Shown: piece by piece, positions 12,699 to 25,100 of the stretch
Layout of the letters: each line of letters begins with the position of its first letter
How positions within the stretch are numbered: the stretch's first letter is position 1
Assembly (NCBI GenBank): GCA_945643635.1
Contig: CALZFC010000032.1
Location: forward strand, 910,001-974,000
Origin: Allodiplogaster sudhausi
Taxonomy: Eukaryota > Nematoda > Chromadorea > Rhabditida > Diplogasteridae
DNA: 64,000 nt
Direction of reading: 5' to 3'
The notes under the pieces: generated by a model
What the model was told of the DNA's origin: nothing
What the model saw: the letters and a program-made list of their open reading frames with translations, nothing else
Database searches by the model: none
Position numbers and translations under genes: made by a program

Positions 12699-13280
12699 GT
12701 CTCACCCTCTCTTCCTATCTCTCTCTCCCTCTCTCTCCCCCGCTATATCTCTCTCTTTCTTTGCCTGTCTCGACCGCTCTTTTGCACATCTGTTGGACTT
12801 TGGTCACAAGTCGGACACAATTCAATGGAAAGACTGGTTTCCTCGAAAATGTTTTTGGATCATCGCTGTTCGAGATATCCTTTTTCTCCTTTTCTCCATT
12901 TGCTCGCGCTATTATTGAGTCTTTTCTCCGGGTGTACTTTTTTGTGACCTGTTTCTATTCACAGATAAAAGTACATAAAGACTGATCTCGACAAAAAAAT
13001 TGAGGGAAAGATATCGATATGTTGGTAGAAAGTGAATGTGAGAAGATGAGAGGGAAAGGAGAGAAGTTTGTAGAGTATTTGTTTCGTTGATTAGATAAGA
13101 ACGCCGCCTTGCCTCACATTCGCCACTTCCCGCGGAGTGCTACTTTTTTCTTTCTTTCTCTGTTGTCGTTTTCTAAGTGTTCTGTTCCAGTTCAATTAAT
13201 TCTCTTTTTCTGTTTTCCAATTTAAACGGAGTCTTCTGCTGTTTTGATCTATTTAAATTTGAAAGGTCTTTACTCGAGAT

Positions 13281-13319
<39 letters not shown>

Positions 13320-13621
13320 GGAGGGATCGAGAAGCTTGAGAGATGAAAGAGAAAAAGAGAGAGAGAGAGGGAGATTATACTCGTCAAAAAATACAAAGTT
13401 GAGGAATATAAATAGGTGCTTTCTTTGTTATGAACACCAATGAGAGACTGCTCCATTACCGTACAAACGAAATGAGATTAAATTTTTCTTCACCTTCTAA
13501 TATGTATGTACATATTTTTCGTGTCCAATCATTTCTTTTAAAACAAATTTTAATGTAAAATTAATTTGGACCAATTTTTTTTTATTTTTAAATTTCTCGC
13601 CCTCCTCTTGCCAGTGTCTCA
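12362..13621. other. Intergenic region, (CT)n and (GA)n tracts
   Basis: This stretch runs from the end of the large gene to the ACC-synthase-like gene. An AATAAA-type signal (near 12492) could end the large transcript. A (CT)n-rich tract spans 12638-12770 and a (GA)n tract 13280-13375. From about 13140 the sequence resembles that at about 19630, so the upstream flank belongs to the duplicated unit. No further exon is seen. Confidence 0.6.
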
Positions 13622-16600
13622 ATGTCGCTGTCTGGACGCGGCGTCAGTCTTCTCGACGCGGTCAGCGCTTCGGATCGAAATGCTGCCGAAGCACACGCCG
13701 ATCCGTACCATCGCGAGCACAATCCCAAGGTACCGGAATATATTCAACTCAAAATTTTCGTTTATTACATTTACTAATTAATTACTAATTATGAATATGC
13801 CAATATTACATATAAAGGGGCTCGATGATCTATCTGATAAATTTTGGAGTCGATCTCTCGTTATTATGCTAGCGTGCCTTTATTTCGTAAATTAAGTAAT
13901 ATTTCCTAAATCAGAAAAAAAGTAGATTTCATAAAAAAAATGTATGTGCGTCATTTCTTGAGTTGAGTGAATATTCCATCGAAAACGAAAAACCTGACGT
14001 TGATCGCCAAAAACATTCCTTGATCCTTGACATTGAAACATGTCACGACAAAACCACCGGGATGTTAATATTCGGTCCATTTTATCGTCTCCATCCAGTA
14101 AAATAGCCAAACAACGAGCTTAATTAGAATGTTGTATAAATACAATAAAATATACTTGCTCATCAGGGCAAGATCAGCATTCTCGGCATTTTTTCAAGCA
14201 AAAAGGCGCGAATTCAAATGTGAGTTTTTTTTTTTGGAATATGTTTGTAACGAAAACGTTCAGGGCAAGATCAACATGGCGTCAGCACAGAATCGCGTGT
14301 GCGAGGAGGAGGTGACGCGGCGGCTGGCGTCTGCGCGAGTGTCAGCCGACGCCGCGACGCTGTGCACGCGTTACGGGCCGCGCGGAGGGCAGCCAGAGTC
14401 AGTAGCTCACAATTTAGATATCAATGTGTAATTTATCGTTCTCATAGGCACATGGATGTTGTTCTATCGCGGAAAATTCAAATTGAACTTGATGATTTTT
14501 TTGATTTTTTTTCTCATTTATTTCAGATATGGAATATGCTAGTGTTGGACAGCCGACCCATTTTTCTTGCATTATAATCAATGACAGGGAACTGCTGTAA
14601 AAAAAACTCATGAGTGCGTACTCGATTTGTGGCATATAAAACGAAACTAAACTTAACCTTGATATTTCTGTCTTTTCAGAACCAAGCGTCTCCTCTGCGC
14701 GCACTTCTCACGCGTCATGGGCGCAGAGATCTCGCCCGCCGACTGTGTCCTCCTTCCCTCGTGCACGGCAGCCTATGATCTACTGTCGCATCTCGTCTGT
14801 GATCCGCATGGTATTTTATTTATTAATTATTTTTTTTAGATAATGATTTTTTTTAACTATTTTTTCCCTTTTATGCCATGCAAATTTGTATCTCAATGGA
14901 GCACGAAATTCAACAGTAATCTGTTTGAATTTTCCTATAAAACTCTCTCGTCCTCGTGTCAGGCAAAAAGGCGCGCGAATTTAAATACAAGTTCTTACGG
15001 CTCTTTGAATAACTTTTAGAAAGAATGTTTAAAAAATGAAGAGATTTCACTTTTCTTCAGACGTCATCCTTACTCCTGCTCCGCTCTACTATCGCTTCTT
15101 CAACGACTGCACGGACAGGAGCGAGTGTCGCGTCGTGCCTGTGCACATGGTAAGATTTTTAATTAATTAATTTATTTATTTATTTTCTAATATTTTAAAC
15201 TTAACTAATTAATGTTTAAAAAACATTTAGGCATGATGCACATGATGGTGGGCGTTTTATGCTTTTTATTTAGGTATTTACCTACATTTGTATTTATTGA
15301 GTTATTTTATTTTTAAATAAACTTTATTCAAACATTTTATTTTTTCTTATTAGCTCGACAGTTACTTTTGGCAGTTTCTTTTTTGCTTTAATTTATGATA
15401 TTAAATGTTTTCATATTTGCAATGAGAAATCTTTTTTTTTAAATTATATTCTTCTTTTTTCCAGGACCCTCACAAGCCACGCCTTTCTGTCGCCGCGTTC
15501 GAGCAAGCGTACACGATCGAGGCTGCCAAGGTATCCTTTCTTTTTAAAACTTTTTTTTAATTAAGGAAAAAGAAATTAATTTATTTTAAATAGTATTTCT
15601 TTAAAAAATTCTTTATAATGACGCAACCCTTTTTTTTAAACTTCTTTTTAATTTTGGAAAAAGAAATACTTAATTAAAGTAGTATTTCTTGAAAATTTCA
15701 TTATAAAAATTTACATTTTAATTTTTTTTACCTTTAGGGAGAGCACGTCCGCGCGCTGATCCTCGCGAATCCTCACAATCCGCTCGGCAACGTCTTCGCG
15801 ATCGAAGAAGTGCTCCAGCTCTGTGAATGGGCGGCGAGGTGTTGGCGCCTTTATTCTTACTCTTTTTATTATTATTAGAAAATTTATTTACTAAAAATAT
15901 TAAAAAAAAAACATTTACTTAAAAATATATATACTATAAATATCTTGTTTACTCTGAAAGACGAAATATAATGTGACAATTAATTAATTACTTAATTAAT
16001 TAATTAATTGCTTAATTAATTAGTTACTTACTTAATTAATTAATTAATCGCAGCAACGACATCTTCATCTTCTTCGACGAGATCCTCTCGGGCACGATCT
16101 ACCGGCCGGCGACGTCCAACTTCCGCTCCATTCTCACCGTGCGCGAGCGGCTGCCGAAGCCACAGGCGATGGCGTGGATGAACAGTTTTAGCAAGGTTTT
16201 TCTTCTTCTTTGTTTTAGTTGATATTTCCATCATATCTATTTTAAATTTAATAAATTAATAGTTTTATATATATATATATTTTTTTAAGTCTTGAACCAA
16301 TTGCATAATGTCAAATTCAAATTCCGCCTAGGACCTCGGCCTGCCCGCAGTCGGCTGTGCGCTCATCTATGTGCCGTCTCCGCCACTGCGACAGGCGCTC
16401 GTGAGGCTTGAAGTTTGTGATATCACTTTTGTATATCTTCCTGGAGCAGCCTTAATTAGTCGTTTTTTGTTGACAGAAAAGAAAAAAAAACTCAATCTTT
16501 AATTAGCTGTCCAAAAGATGAGAGATCTGTGCGTTAGAGAGGCGCGATTATATGATCTTGAAAATTATGTGACTGATGTGAGCAATTGACGCTGTACGTT

Positions 16601-18424
16601 CTTGACTGCTCTTAAAACTGAGTTTACAAATTTGACTATGAGTCTACAAATGCGATGGCACTTACAATCAGCCTGACTTTCTTTCAGGCGCTCGCCTCTG
16701 TTCCAGCGCCGAGTCAGCTGATCATTACACAGCTGCTCGAAGATCAAGGTTTAGCTTTTAAAATAGGAATTCAAGATTTAAATTTATATTTCAATTACAT
16801 TCATATGGATGTCAGTGGCCGCAAAGGTGCTTAATGGACAACGAGAATATTTTATTCAAACATTTCTCAAACTTTTTTGGGCAAAAAAAAATTACGGTTT
16901 TCTTATGTCGTTTGATGTAACAAATCAAGGTAAGATATTTTTGGTGCGAGTTCGATTTTTGGTGCGAGTTCGAGTGTAGTATACGGTAGATCACTTTCTT
17001 CAGAATGGCTCTCGTCGACCCTTTCGCTGAGCCGTGCACGTCTCGCGGCGCACGCTGCCTTCGTGGCCGAGTCGCTGCGCGCCATCGGCATTCCACTCAA
17101 GCAGCCAGCCGCAGGCGTCTGCCTCTTTGCCGACTTTTCGAGGGTACCAAATTTCACAACTCAATTTTCACGCATTTCTCCTATATTGTAAGCCACATAC
17201 TACAATTTTTTATCTATAAGCGCGTAGAGGATACAATCAATCAAACAAAGATAGTTTTCATAGCTTTTGAGCAAACCGTGATTCACAAAAGTGGCGAGTA
17301 CCAACTGAGATGCAGACTGCCAAATGTTATCGGGAAACATGATGCAAATATTTCCAATGGATGGATTGCTTGACTAGTATTATTTCTATATATGCATAAA
17401 TAAATAAATAATTAAATTTTTTTTTAAAAGTTTTATTTAATAATATTATTTACTTTATAAAATATTATTATTAAAATAATATCATATAATTATATCCCGA
17501 CCTCCCTCCCCTCTACAGTACCTCTCGGCCGACACCTGCCCGAATGAGCAATCCCTCTGGCGTCGCTTCTCTGAAGCTGGCGTCGTCTTGACGACTGGCG
17601 AATCCAGCGCATGCGACGAGGCGGGCTGGATGCGCGTGGCTTTTGGCGGAACGCCAGAAGAAGTAGAACTGGGTACGTGGGTTGGCTCGGTGGTTAACGT
17701 ACGGGTAATCAAACAGAGGGTCCAAGTTCGATTCCCTTCGACGGCCAATTTTGCAGACAAATATTTCTTTGTCAGGCGTGCAACGAATTTATGAAGCACT
17801 CGGCGTCGCTCAACGTGTCGAGTCTAATATAACATATCCACCATCCGCCGCCTATTCAATGTCACCGAAAAGTGAGAGGGGTAAGTGATGAATACTTTTA
17901 AATGACTCACAATGAATTTTAAACAAAAAAGTACAACGTCTGTAGTTAAAAAAACATAATTCGTCTAACTCTGTCCCTGGCGGTTTTCGCTTATGTAAAA
18001 TGGGCATGTTTAGGAGAAATTGCATTATTGCAATGATATGTAGCTTGGAAATTTCCAATATTGATTGAATATACTATATTCTGGTGTGTAGATAACGGAT
18101 GGCGCAGTATTTTTCAATTCTTTAAAGTATACTAGTAAATTTTATTAAATATTTTTGTAGCTCTCACTATCAGGTTTTCTTTTAATGTGCGCAAAACCGT
18201 AGCATATTTTTTTTGATCCTACAGAATCGCCGTTGAATCCTCGTAAAAAAGATATATGTTAATAAAAATACTGTGTTATTCTTCTAGGATAGCCTTCTAT
18301 TGTTTTCTTGTGTGTGTTTTAAAATAGCTTCCTTCTTTTTACAGCAGATTGGCTGGTCGCCTCTGTGACGCCTTCAAGTGTCGGCACTCGCGTTCCGCTT
18401 CCTGGAAGATCAACGGCGATTTAG
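13622..18424 (+). CDS. 1-aminocyclopropane-1-carboxylate synthase-like PLP enzyme (fold type I), copy A
   Basis: Thirteen phase-consistent exons give 463 aa: 13622-13729, 14264-14397, 14680-14810, 15061-15149, 15465-15530, 15738-15838, 16054-16195, 16332-16412, 16688-16748, 17004-17143, 17519-17672, 17776-17880 and 18345-18424. Family landmarks appear in order: ADPYHREHNPKGKINMASAQN (class ADPY...NPxGxIxMGxAEN), the NPHNPLG loop (187-193), FFDEI with Asp218 for the pyridine nitrogen, SFSKDLGLP with the Schiff-base Lys257 at the exon 7/8 junction, and GWMRVAF with the substrate-carboxylate Arg390. Length fits the family. Two usual residues differ: the Tyr of DEIY is Leu221, and the Arg eight residues after the lysine, which normally binds the cofactor phosphate, is Gly265. 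Animal ACCS-like proteins generally have uncertain activity, so the substrate is unknown. The paralogue downstream shares both substitutions. Confidence 0.9.
17679..17752 (+). repeat. tRNA-like (A-box/B-box) sequence in intron 11 of copy A
   Basis: The stretch tggctcggtggttaa resembles a pol III A box, and agttcgattcc about 40 bp later matches the B box. The T-arm does not pair well, so I call a tRNA-derived relic or SINE head rather than a tRNA gene. Confidence 0.45.
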
Positions 18425-19320
18425 AGAGAAGGACATACTGGTAGATCAAAAAGTAGATCAAAAGTAGATCAATAAGTAGATCATTCCTTTTCCACCAAAC
18501 TTTTCCAACGTACATTTCCTACAACATTTCTTTCTGTATCAACCTCGCTTTTCCTGCTTCCAAATTGCAAATTGTACCGGCCTCGTGAACATTCAAATTG
18601 TAAATTGTACTGGCCTCGTGCACATTCGATCGATCGATGTACATTTCACCTAGATCCCTATCGATTTATGCGCTTTTAGACTCAGCTATCATTTTTCCTG
18701 TCTTCAGAGCTTTCGCTGATTTTTTTTCTCACATTGTCTCGCCTTGCTTCACATTCCATTGTTCCGCTAAGCTAGACAACTCTTTCTCTTTACAACACAT
18801 GACTTATCTAACATATCGTCCCTCCCCCTCTCTCTGCCTCCCTTCAATCAAGCATTTCAAAAAAAGAATTCTCTCTTTCGGCGAATGGCTACTTTTTTGG
18901 CAAAGCAGCGAAGAGAAACAATTTGTCAGGTTCACGTCATCTTTAGAGGCTTCTAGTCAGCTCGGCAACCAAATCTCTCTCTATCTCTCCCCTCTCGCTC
19001 TCTGAGCTCTCTCTCTCTCTCTCTCGCTTCCTCTCTCTCTCACTCTCTCTCTCTCTTTCTCGCTCTCGCTCTCGCTCTCTGTCTCCCTGAGTCTCACCAA
19101 TCTCTCTCTCTCTCTCCCTGAGTCTCTCTACTCGCTCTTTAGCTCTCTCTTTTCTCTGTTAATCTTTCTGCTTTGGTTGTTTTAACTGCTTCCGTCACTT
19201 ACAAAAGTCTCATAATACAGCAAAAGACACACATTCCAGCACGTGATTTCCTCCCAGCCTTACTCATGAGTTTCCCCGTCTTTTAATGATCTACGGCATG
19301 TACAAAGTCGATGAATAAAG
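18425..19320 (+). other. Probable 3' UTR of copy A with CT-rich tract and AATAAA
   Basis: After the stop comes a roughly 890 bp stretch with dense CT repeats (18967-19160), ending at AATAAA (19314-19319). The same arrangement follows copy B, with similar flanking words, which supports a shared 3' UTR. Confidence 0.55.
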
Positions 19321-19396
19321 AATGTAGTTTCCTCTTTGTCCCAGGAACATGAAGCGTGGCTCTTATGTAAGAAGATAAATCATTATCGTTCCAGCT

Positions 19397-19588
19397 GTGC
19401 CTATAATCGAGGACGAAACGCAGTTTACTGACAATGAGATCTTCAATTTTTTGTTTCCAAAAACTGATGGACTGACCTTGACAAAAAAGAATCGTTTAAG
19501 AGAGATTGACAGAGAAGATGAAAAGGAGCGTGATTTTCCGTTGATTGGATACGAAAGCAGCCTTGGTCGGTGTCCCGAAAAGTGCTAA
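19397..19588 (+). CDS. Unassigned short open frame in the copy A downstream flank
   Basis: A 63-codon open frame begins at GTG just after ttccag. It reads IIEDETQFTDNEIFNFLF and ends CPEKC. It has coding-like composition, but no upstream exon could be tied to it. The first 20 bp (ctataatcgag...acgcag) recur near 28230 after copy B, where the rest does not match. It may be chance or a relic exon. Confidence 0.2.
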   Translation: MPIIEDETQFTDNEIFNFLFPKTDGLTLTKKNRLREIDREDEKERDFPLIGYESSLGRCPEKC

Positions 19589-21423
19589 TTCTTTCACTCG
19601 GTGATTGTGCTTATGTACATATGGAATATGTATATGTATTCTGTACCAGTTCAATTCTTTTTTTCCAGTATTCACATTAAAACGGACTCTAAAACGGAAG
19701 ATATCTGTAGATACAGATATATATATATATACATATGTATATATTTTTTAGATTTTTAAATTTCCCGCCTTCCATTTGCCAGTGTTTCGATGTCGTTTTC
19801 TGATCGTGGCTCCATCTTCTCGACGCGGTCAGTGCTTCCGATCGAGATAATGCTGAAGTGTACGTGGATCCATGCATAGTAATTAACGAAATAATTCATC
19901 TCGTAAAATTTGCTCCAGATTTGCACTATGAATAGCTCCAAAGGTGGCTGGATTTTGCCAACCATAAAAAGGTCATCTTCGCGTATAATTATATATATCC
20001 TAAAAAAATTCATATGCCCTTATTTGGGTATAAATCCGTAAATAACACCACAACAGGGAAATTTTTTTAAATAAATTCTGAATAAACATACATATATTAG
20101 CATAACACCACATAATTTATGAAAGATTTGGTAAGTTTTGTAAATATTCCAAACGAACTTAGATCAAAACAAGTCATCCCCAAAAAAATTGTTTATTAGT
20201 AGGCGCATACCACGACAAATCCACCGCTATCTTATTATTGGATCCTTCTTCTTTTTTCTTAAGATACATAGCAAGAACACATTCGCAAGCTTCGGAATGA
20301 CAAGCAAAATACCCACAGTAAGGTGCAAACTTCTATTTACTTTTAGTTTTCATGCTTATTTTCCTTCAAAGTAGTTGACAGTAAATGAAATTTTCATATT
20401 TTCTTTGTCATACTGTCTGAGTTACATATAATAGCAGATTATGGGTTTCATTGACCAACATCACAGCGAGAAGCAACAATAACTAAAATCACCCGGGTTG
20501 CATATTTAGAAAAAGAGATTAATTTTTATGATATATGGGTATTTTATATTGGATTGGTTTAGTTGCATTTTAGCACCTCTCTCTACGATAACTGTTTGAT
20601 GGAATGGTTGCAGTATTGCCTAGCCTGTTAGTCGTCAACTTTCTTTAAGATGTAGTCATTTCTTCGGCCGGAAGTGAAAGAGAGAGCGATATATTCTCTC
20701 TAACTCTCCGGCACTTTTGCCTGAACGACCTACTCTCTCGCTTCCTTGTAACTGCTTCGTTGGCTAATTGTAAGCGTGTGTGGGCGCTACATCGTTTGAG
20801 AACTGGCGGATGAGAACGTAACGTATGAGAACCTTGGCCGGTCGTTTGAGAACCGAGCGTAAAGCGAATGTGCCGGATGAGAACCGAGCGTGGACATTAT
20901 TTTCTTGCATACCCCAGATGAGAACCGAGCCTAAAGCGAATGTGCCGGATGAGAACCGAGCGTAAAGCGAATGTGCCGGATGAGAACCGAGCGGGAAAAT
21001 GTCATTTTGGGTTTGGCCCGGATGAGAACCGAGCGGGAAAATGTCATTTTCGGTTTGGCCCGGATGAGAACCGAGCGGGAAAAATGTCATTTTGGGCTTG
21101 GCCCGGATGAGAACCGTGCAGTATATGAAGTTTCAGGGTATTTATCGAATGTGAACCACGGGGAAACATCTTTTCTTAATATCGACCAGATAATGTGTTG
21201 AAGAGTTGCAAAACAATACTGTTAATCATTCTTTTCACTGATCAGCATGACTACAATACGAAACTCACAGATTCGAAAGGACCTAAATTATAAAATTAGA
21301 TTAAAAAGTCAATAAAATTGAGATTGCTGCAAGTATATTTTTACCTGAGAATAAGTAGTTATCCAATTCAACCTGTTTCGAGTTAGGTAAAAAAAATTAC
21401 TTGAAGTCTTTATTTTTTATCGT

Positions 21424-21760
21424 TACAGTATGTTCTCTATTAGTATTATTTTTCAATACCGATGGGAGGTAGAGATGGGGGAGGGTGTTTATAAGAGAGA
21501 AGGATAATATTTTCAATGTGATACACTAAAAGTTATATTTAAAACAATTATTCTAAAAAAAGGAATCGTAGTTCAACTGCGTTCCTTTTCAGTTATTCTT
21601 CAGTGAGAGACAATCTATTAGGGAGTGGGCGATTAGAGGGAGATGGGGTTGCTAAAAGGAGGGGCAATATTTTTCAATGAAATTGAAAAATCATGGAGGA
21701 AATGTTAGACGAATTCTAATAAATTCTAATAAAGGGGGTACTAACAGAGAAAATACGGTA
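21424..21760. mobile_element. Small inverted-repeat element (MITE) nested in the foldback element
   Basis: The left end tacagtatgttctctattag is mirrored by ctaacagagaaaatacggta at the right. A related end (taccgtattttctctattag) starts the sequence at 35828. No coding capacity. Confidence 0.55.
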
Positions 21761-21800
21761 AATTAACTCCAAGTGCAGGCGCTAGATGAAAGCTTTATTC

Positions 21801-22194
21801 TTAACACGGAGGGTACCCCCTTCCGGTTTGAGAGAATTTTGGTGCGTCGAACTGTAAATTTCTTAAGTTTTCCACAATCGTGTTGTGTGACACAAACGGA
21901 ACGGAACGTAAAAATCCTTAGCGAAGGTGAAATTGCTGGCAAATTGCCATTTTCTTGAATTTTCAAATTAATGACCACATATTACGGTAACCTTTGGTGG
22001 GAGTTGCCTAAATTTTCAAATTAATGACCACATATTACGGTAACATTTGGAGGGAGTTTACATCACTTCGATCGATGCATTTGGAGGCGAGCTATATGCT
22101 ATGCCTAGCCGCGACGCATGAAACGGGCGCAACGCGGATTTGGTGTGCTCTCAAACCGGAAGAATTTGTATGACCCGTACCCTCCGTGTCTTAA
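21801..22194. mobile_element. Second nested inverted-repeat element
   Basis: The left end ttaacacggagggtac, followed by ttccggtttgagag, is mirrored by ctctcaaaccggaa and then gtaccctccgtgtctta at the right. Inside is a direct repeat of about 32 bp (ttttcaaattaatgaccaca...) near 21958 and 22012. Confidence 0.5.
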
Positions 22195-25100
22195 TATTGA
22201 GGTGTTTTTGGCAAAAGGGCGACTTTATCTATTCACTGCTACACTCGTTTTGCCGGATTAATTCAATGTAAAATTCAACATTGCCATTGGTAGTCATACT
22301 GGTGAGTGAAAAGAATGATTAACAGTATTGTTTTGCAACTCTTCAACACATTCGTAGATACATACTTTGGGGAATGTGTTGATGATAAACATTATAAACC
22401 CCTGAATAGCTCGGTTCTCATCTGGTCGATATTAAGAAAAGATGTTTCTCCGAGGTTCACATTCGATAAATACCCTGAAACTTCATATACTGCACGGTTC
22501 TCATCCGGGCCAAACCCAAAATGATATTTTCCCGCTCGGTTCTCATCCGGGCCAAACCCAAAATGACATTTTCCCGCTCGGTTCTCAACCGGGCCAAACC
22601 CAAAATGACATTTTCCCGCTCGGTTCTGATCCGAGACAGACCCAAAATGATATTTTCCCGCTCGGTTCTCATCCGGGCCAAACCCAAAATGACATTTTCC
22701 CGCTCGGTTCTCATCCGGGCCAAACCCAAAATGACATTTTCCCGCTCGGTTCTGATCCGAGACAGATCCAAAATGACATTTTCCCGCTCGGTTCTCATCC
22801 GGGACAGACCCAAAAATAATATTTCCCGCTCGGTTCTCATCCGGCACATTCGCTTTACGCTCGGTTCTCATCCGGCACATTCGCTTTACGCTCGGTTCTC
22901 ATCCGGCACATTCGCTTTACGCTCGGTTCTCATCCGGCACATTCGCTTTACGCTCGGTTCTCATCTGGGGTATGCAAGAAAATAATGTCCACGCTCGGTT
23001 CTCATTCGGCACATTCGCTTTACGCTCGGTTCTCAAACGACCGGCCAAGGTTCTCATACGTTACGTTCTCATCCGCCGGTTCTCAAACGATGTAGCGCCC
23101 GTGTGTGTACAACTGGTTCTGCCAAAACCGTCTGTCCAATGATGAGTTCCTTGTGTAAAGATACTCTAATTAGGTTGTCCCTTTCATGTACTTAGTTTGT
23201 GTCACTTTCATACACGATGTTTCATTCGATCTCAATTCTCGCTTCCTTTCACTGCACAGCCAACGATTTGTATGAATGTATGTTGGTGGCGATCGCCCGT
23301 TCCAGTTCAAAGAGCCAATCTGAGAGATTCGACCATGGGATGTGCTAAGCATTCAGGGATCCAATCTAATTTACATCACGCTGTATTTCTCTCTCTTTTA
23401 CATCGCACCCTAATGGCTTCTCAAAAACCTTTTTATTCTTCAAAAAATATGTTTTTATCAAACCCTAAATTTAAAGGATAATTTAACGATTCTGGCAAAG
23501 AAAGAATGTAAGCTAACTTAAACATGACATTTCGCAAACGGCAAATATCACAGAGGTAGTGGACTTTGTGGTCTAACAAATATAAGCCTATCAGCGCCGA
23601 AAACCGGAGTATAGCCACAGTGTGCGACGATATATGTATGTATGAGGTTTATACAAAAGAAATATCATCTAAAATTAAAATGTGTTCAAGAAAATAAAGC
23701 GTAAAATAAAATAAAATGTATATAATATAAAATAAAATGGCGGGAAATATCTGAACTCTCTTCAGGGCAAGATCAACATGGCGTACGCGCAAAATCGCGT
23801 GTGCGAGGAGGAGGTGACGCGGTGGCTGGCGGCTGCGCGAATCACGCAAGACGCAGCGACGCTCTGCACGCGTTACGGGCCTCGTGGCGGGCAGCCAGAG
23901 TCAGTTTATGGGAATACACAGCGTTCCATGCAGCAGCATCTGTTCAATTTGGCCCACATGAATTGGCCTTGAACTAGAAGTATTCTGTAGAGTCGATCTA
24001 GATAAAACGCGACAGCAACTCAAAGAAATTCGTAGATTAGTAAGAATCCTCGGAATATGTCCGTAGATTGGTAAAACATCATATGCTCCTCAAGCTACTG
24101 GTATAAATCGCTGTCGTAATGCTTACGCTTTTATCATAATAATTAACTAATACATAGATATGCGCATACATATCTGTAGGAAAATTATATTAAATTCTTA
24201 CACGATTTGTCATAAAAAATACCTGTGGTGTAGTTGCTGTTTTTTTTTTTTTTTTTTTTACAAATCGGGAAATATCTCGACAATTTTTTTTTAAATTTAA
24301 ACCTAATATTACTCTTTGTTCAGAACCAAGAGTCTCCTCTGCGCGCACTTCTCACGCGTAATGGGCGCCGAGATTTCGCCCGCCGACTGCGTCCTCCTTT
24401 CGTCGTGCACGGCAGCTTATGATATGCTGTCGCATCTCCTCTGCGATCCACATATTATTTGTTCTAATTTTGCTATTTATTTATTTATTTCTATAAAAAC
24501 TACTTTTCTTTTCATGCAATACAAATTTTAGAACATACAGAAGCACGCAACTCAAAATTTTTTCATTTACTTTATCTAGGTACTTTGAATTAAAATATCA
24601 CTTTTCTTGCAAGCTACTGTATATTTGAGATTTTCTTGACCATTGTAATCGCGTCTCTCTAAAACACATTGTATGCTCTCTCACTCCCTTGTGTCTTGCA
24701 TCAAATGCAAGTTTATGGCTGTATGAATGACTTGTAAAATTAATTGCTAATAATTAATTTCTTTTATTATTAATTAAGTATTTTTTCTTCAGAGGTCATC
24801 CTAACTAAAGTTAATAGCTAATTATTGTCTTTAATTACTAATTAATTACTTTTTTTCTTCTTCTTCAGACGTCATCCTAACGGCGACGCCTTGCTACTAT
24901 CGCTTCTACACCCACTGCACCGACCGCAGCGAGTGTCGCGTCGTGCCCGTGCACATGGTGCTTATTTAATAGTATTTATTTTAAATTCATATGTATTTAT
25001 TTACTACTTATTTTATTATTATTATTTATTTTATATTCATTTATTCATTTACTTCTATTTCGCGAGAACTCCTTTTCTCGCTTAATTTCTTTGCATTAAT

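Larger units (their letters stand above)
20782..23100. mobile_element. Foldback-type transposon with long tandem-repeat inverted arms in intron 1 of copy B
   Basis: The left arm (20782-21254) and right arm (22290-23100) are inverted copies. The ends read GGGCGCTACATCGTTTGAGA and its complement. Each arm has outer units of about 31 bp (ggatgagaaccgagcgtaaa...) and inner units of 42 bp (ggatgagaaccgagcgggaa...), with more units on the right. GTGTGT directly flanks both ends (20776-20781, 23101-23106) and could be the target duplication, though it is low complexity. No transposase frame is seen. The 42 bp units stay open in several frames (MRTERENVILGLA-like), which is a by-product of the period being a multiple of three. 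Confidence 0.8.

Noticed and set aside
12529..12918. Ser/Leu-rich and Arg/Glu-rich open frames in (CT)n/(GA)n tracts (here, 30876-31282, 34714-34941, 36587-36877, 38061-38436, 46447-47147, 48115-48886, 49421-49975, 53755-54218)
   Set aside because: They are dinucleotide repeats without stop codons in some frames; there is no other coding evidence.
17679..17752. A functional tRNA gene in intron 11
   Set aside because: A- and B-box words are present, but the T stem and acceptor stem do not pair, in either copy.
18345..18456. The reading frame RLAGRLCDAFKCRHSRSAS for the last exon of copy A, also open in copy B
   Set aside because: It needs a different intron phase. The phase-1 junction in both copies leads to the DW[LH]V frame with early stops, so the longer open frame was not used.
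22392..22985. Repeats resembling a CRISPR array or a repetitive protein (MRTERENVILGLA units)
   Set aside because: Units of 42 bp have no variable spacers and form the arms of an inverted-repeat transposon in a eukaryotic genome. Frames are open because 42 is divisible by three.
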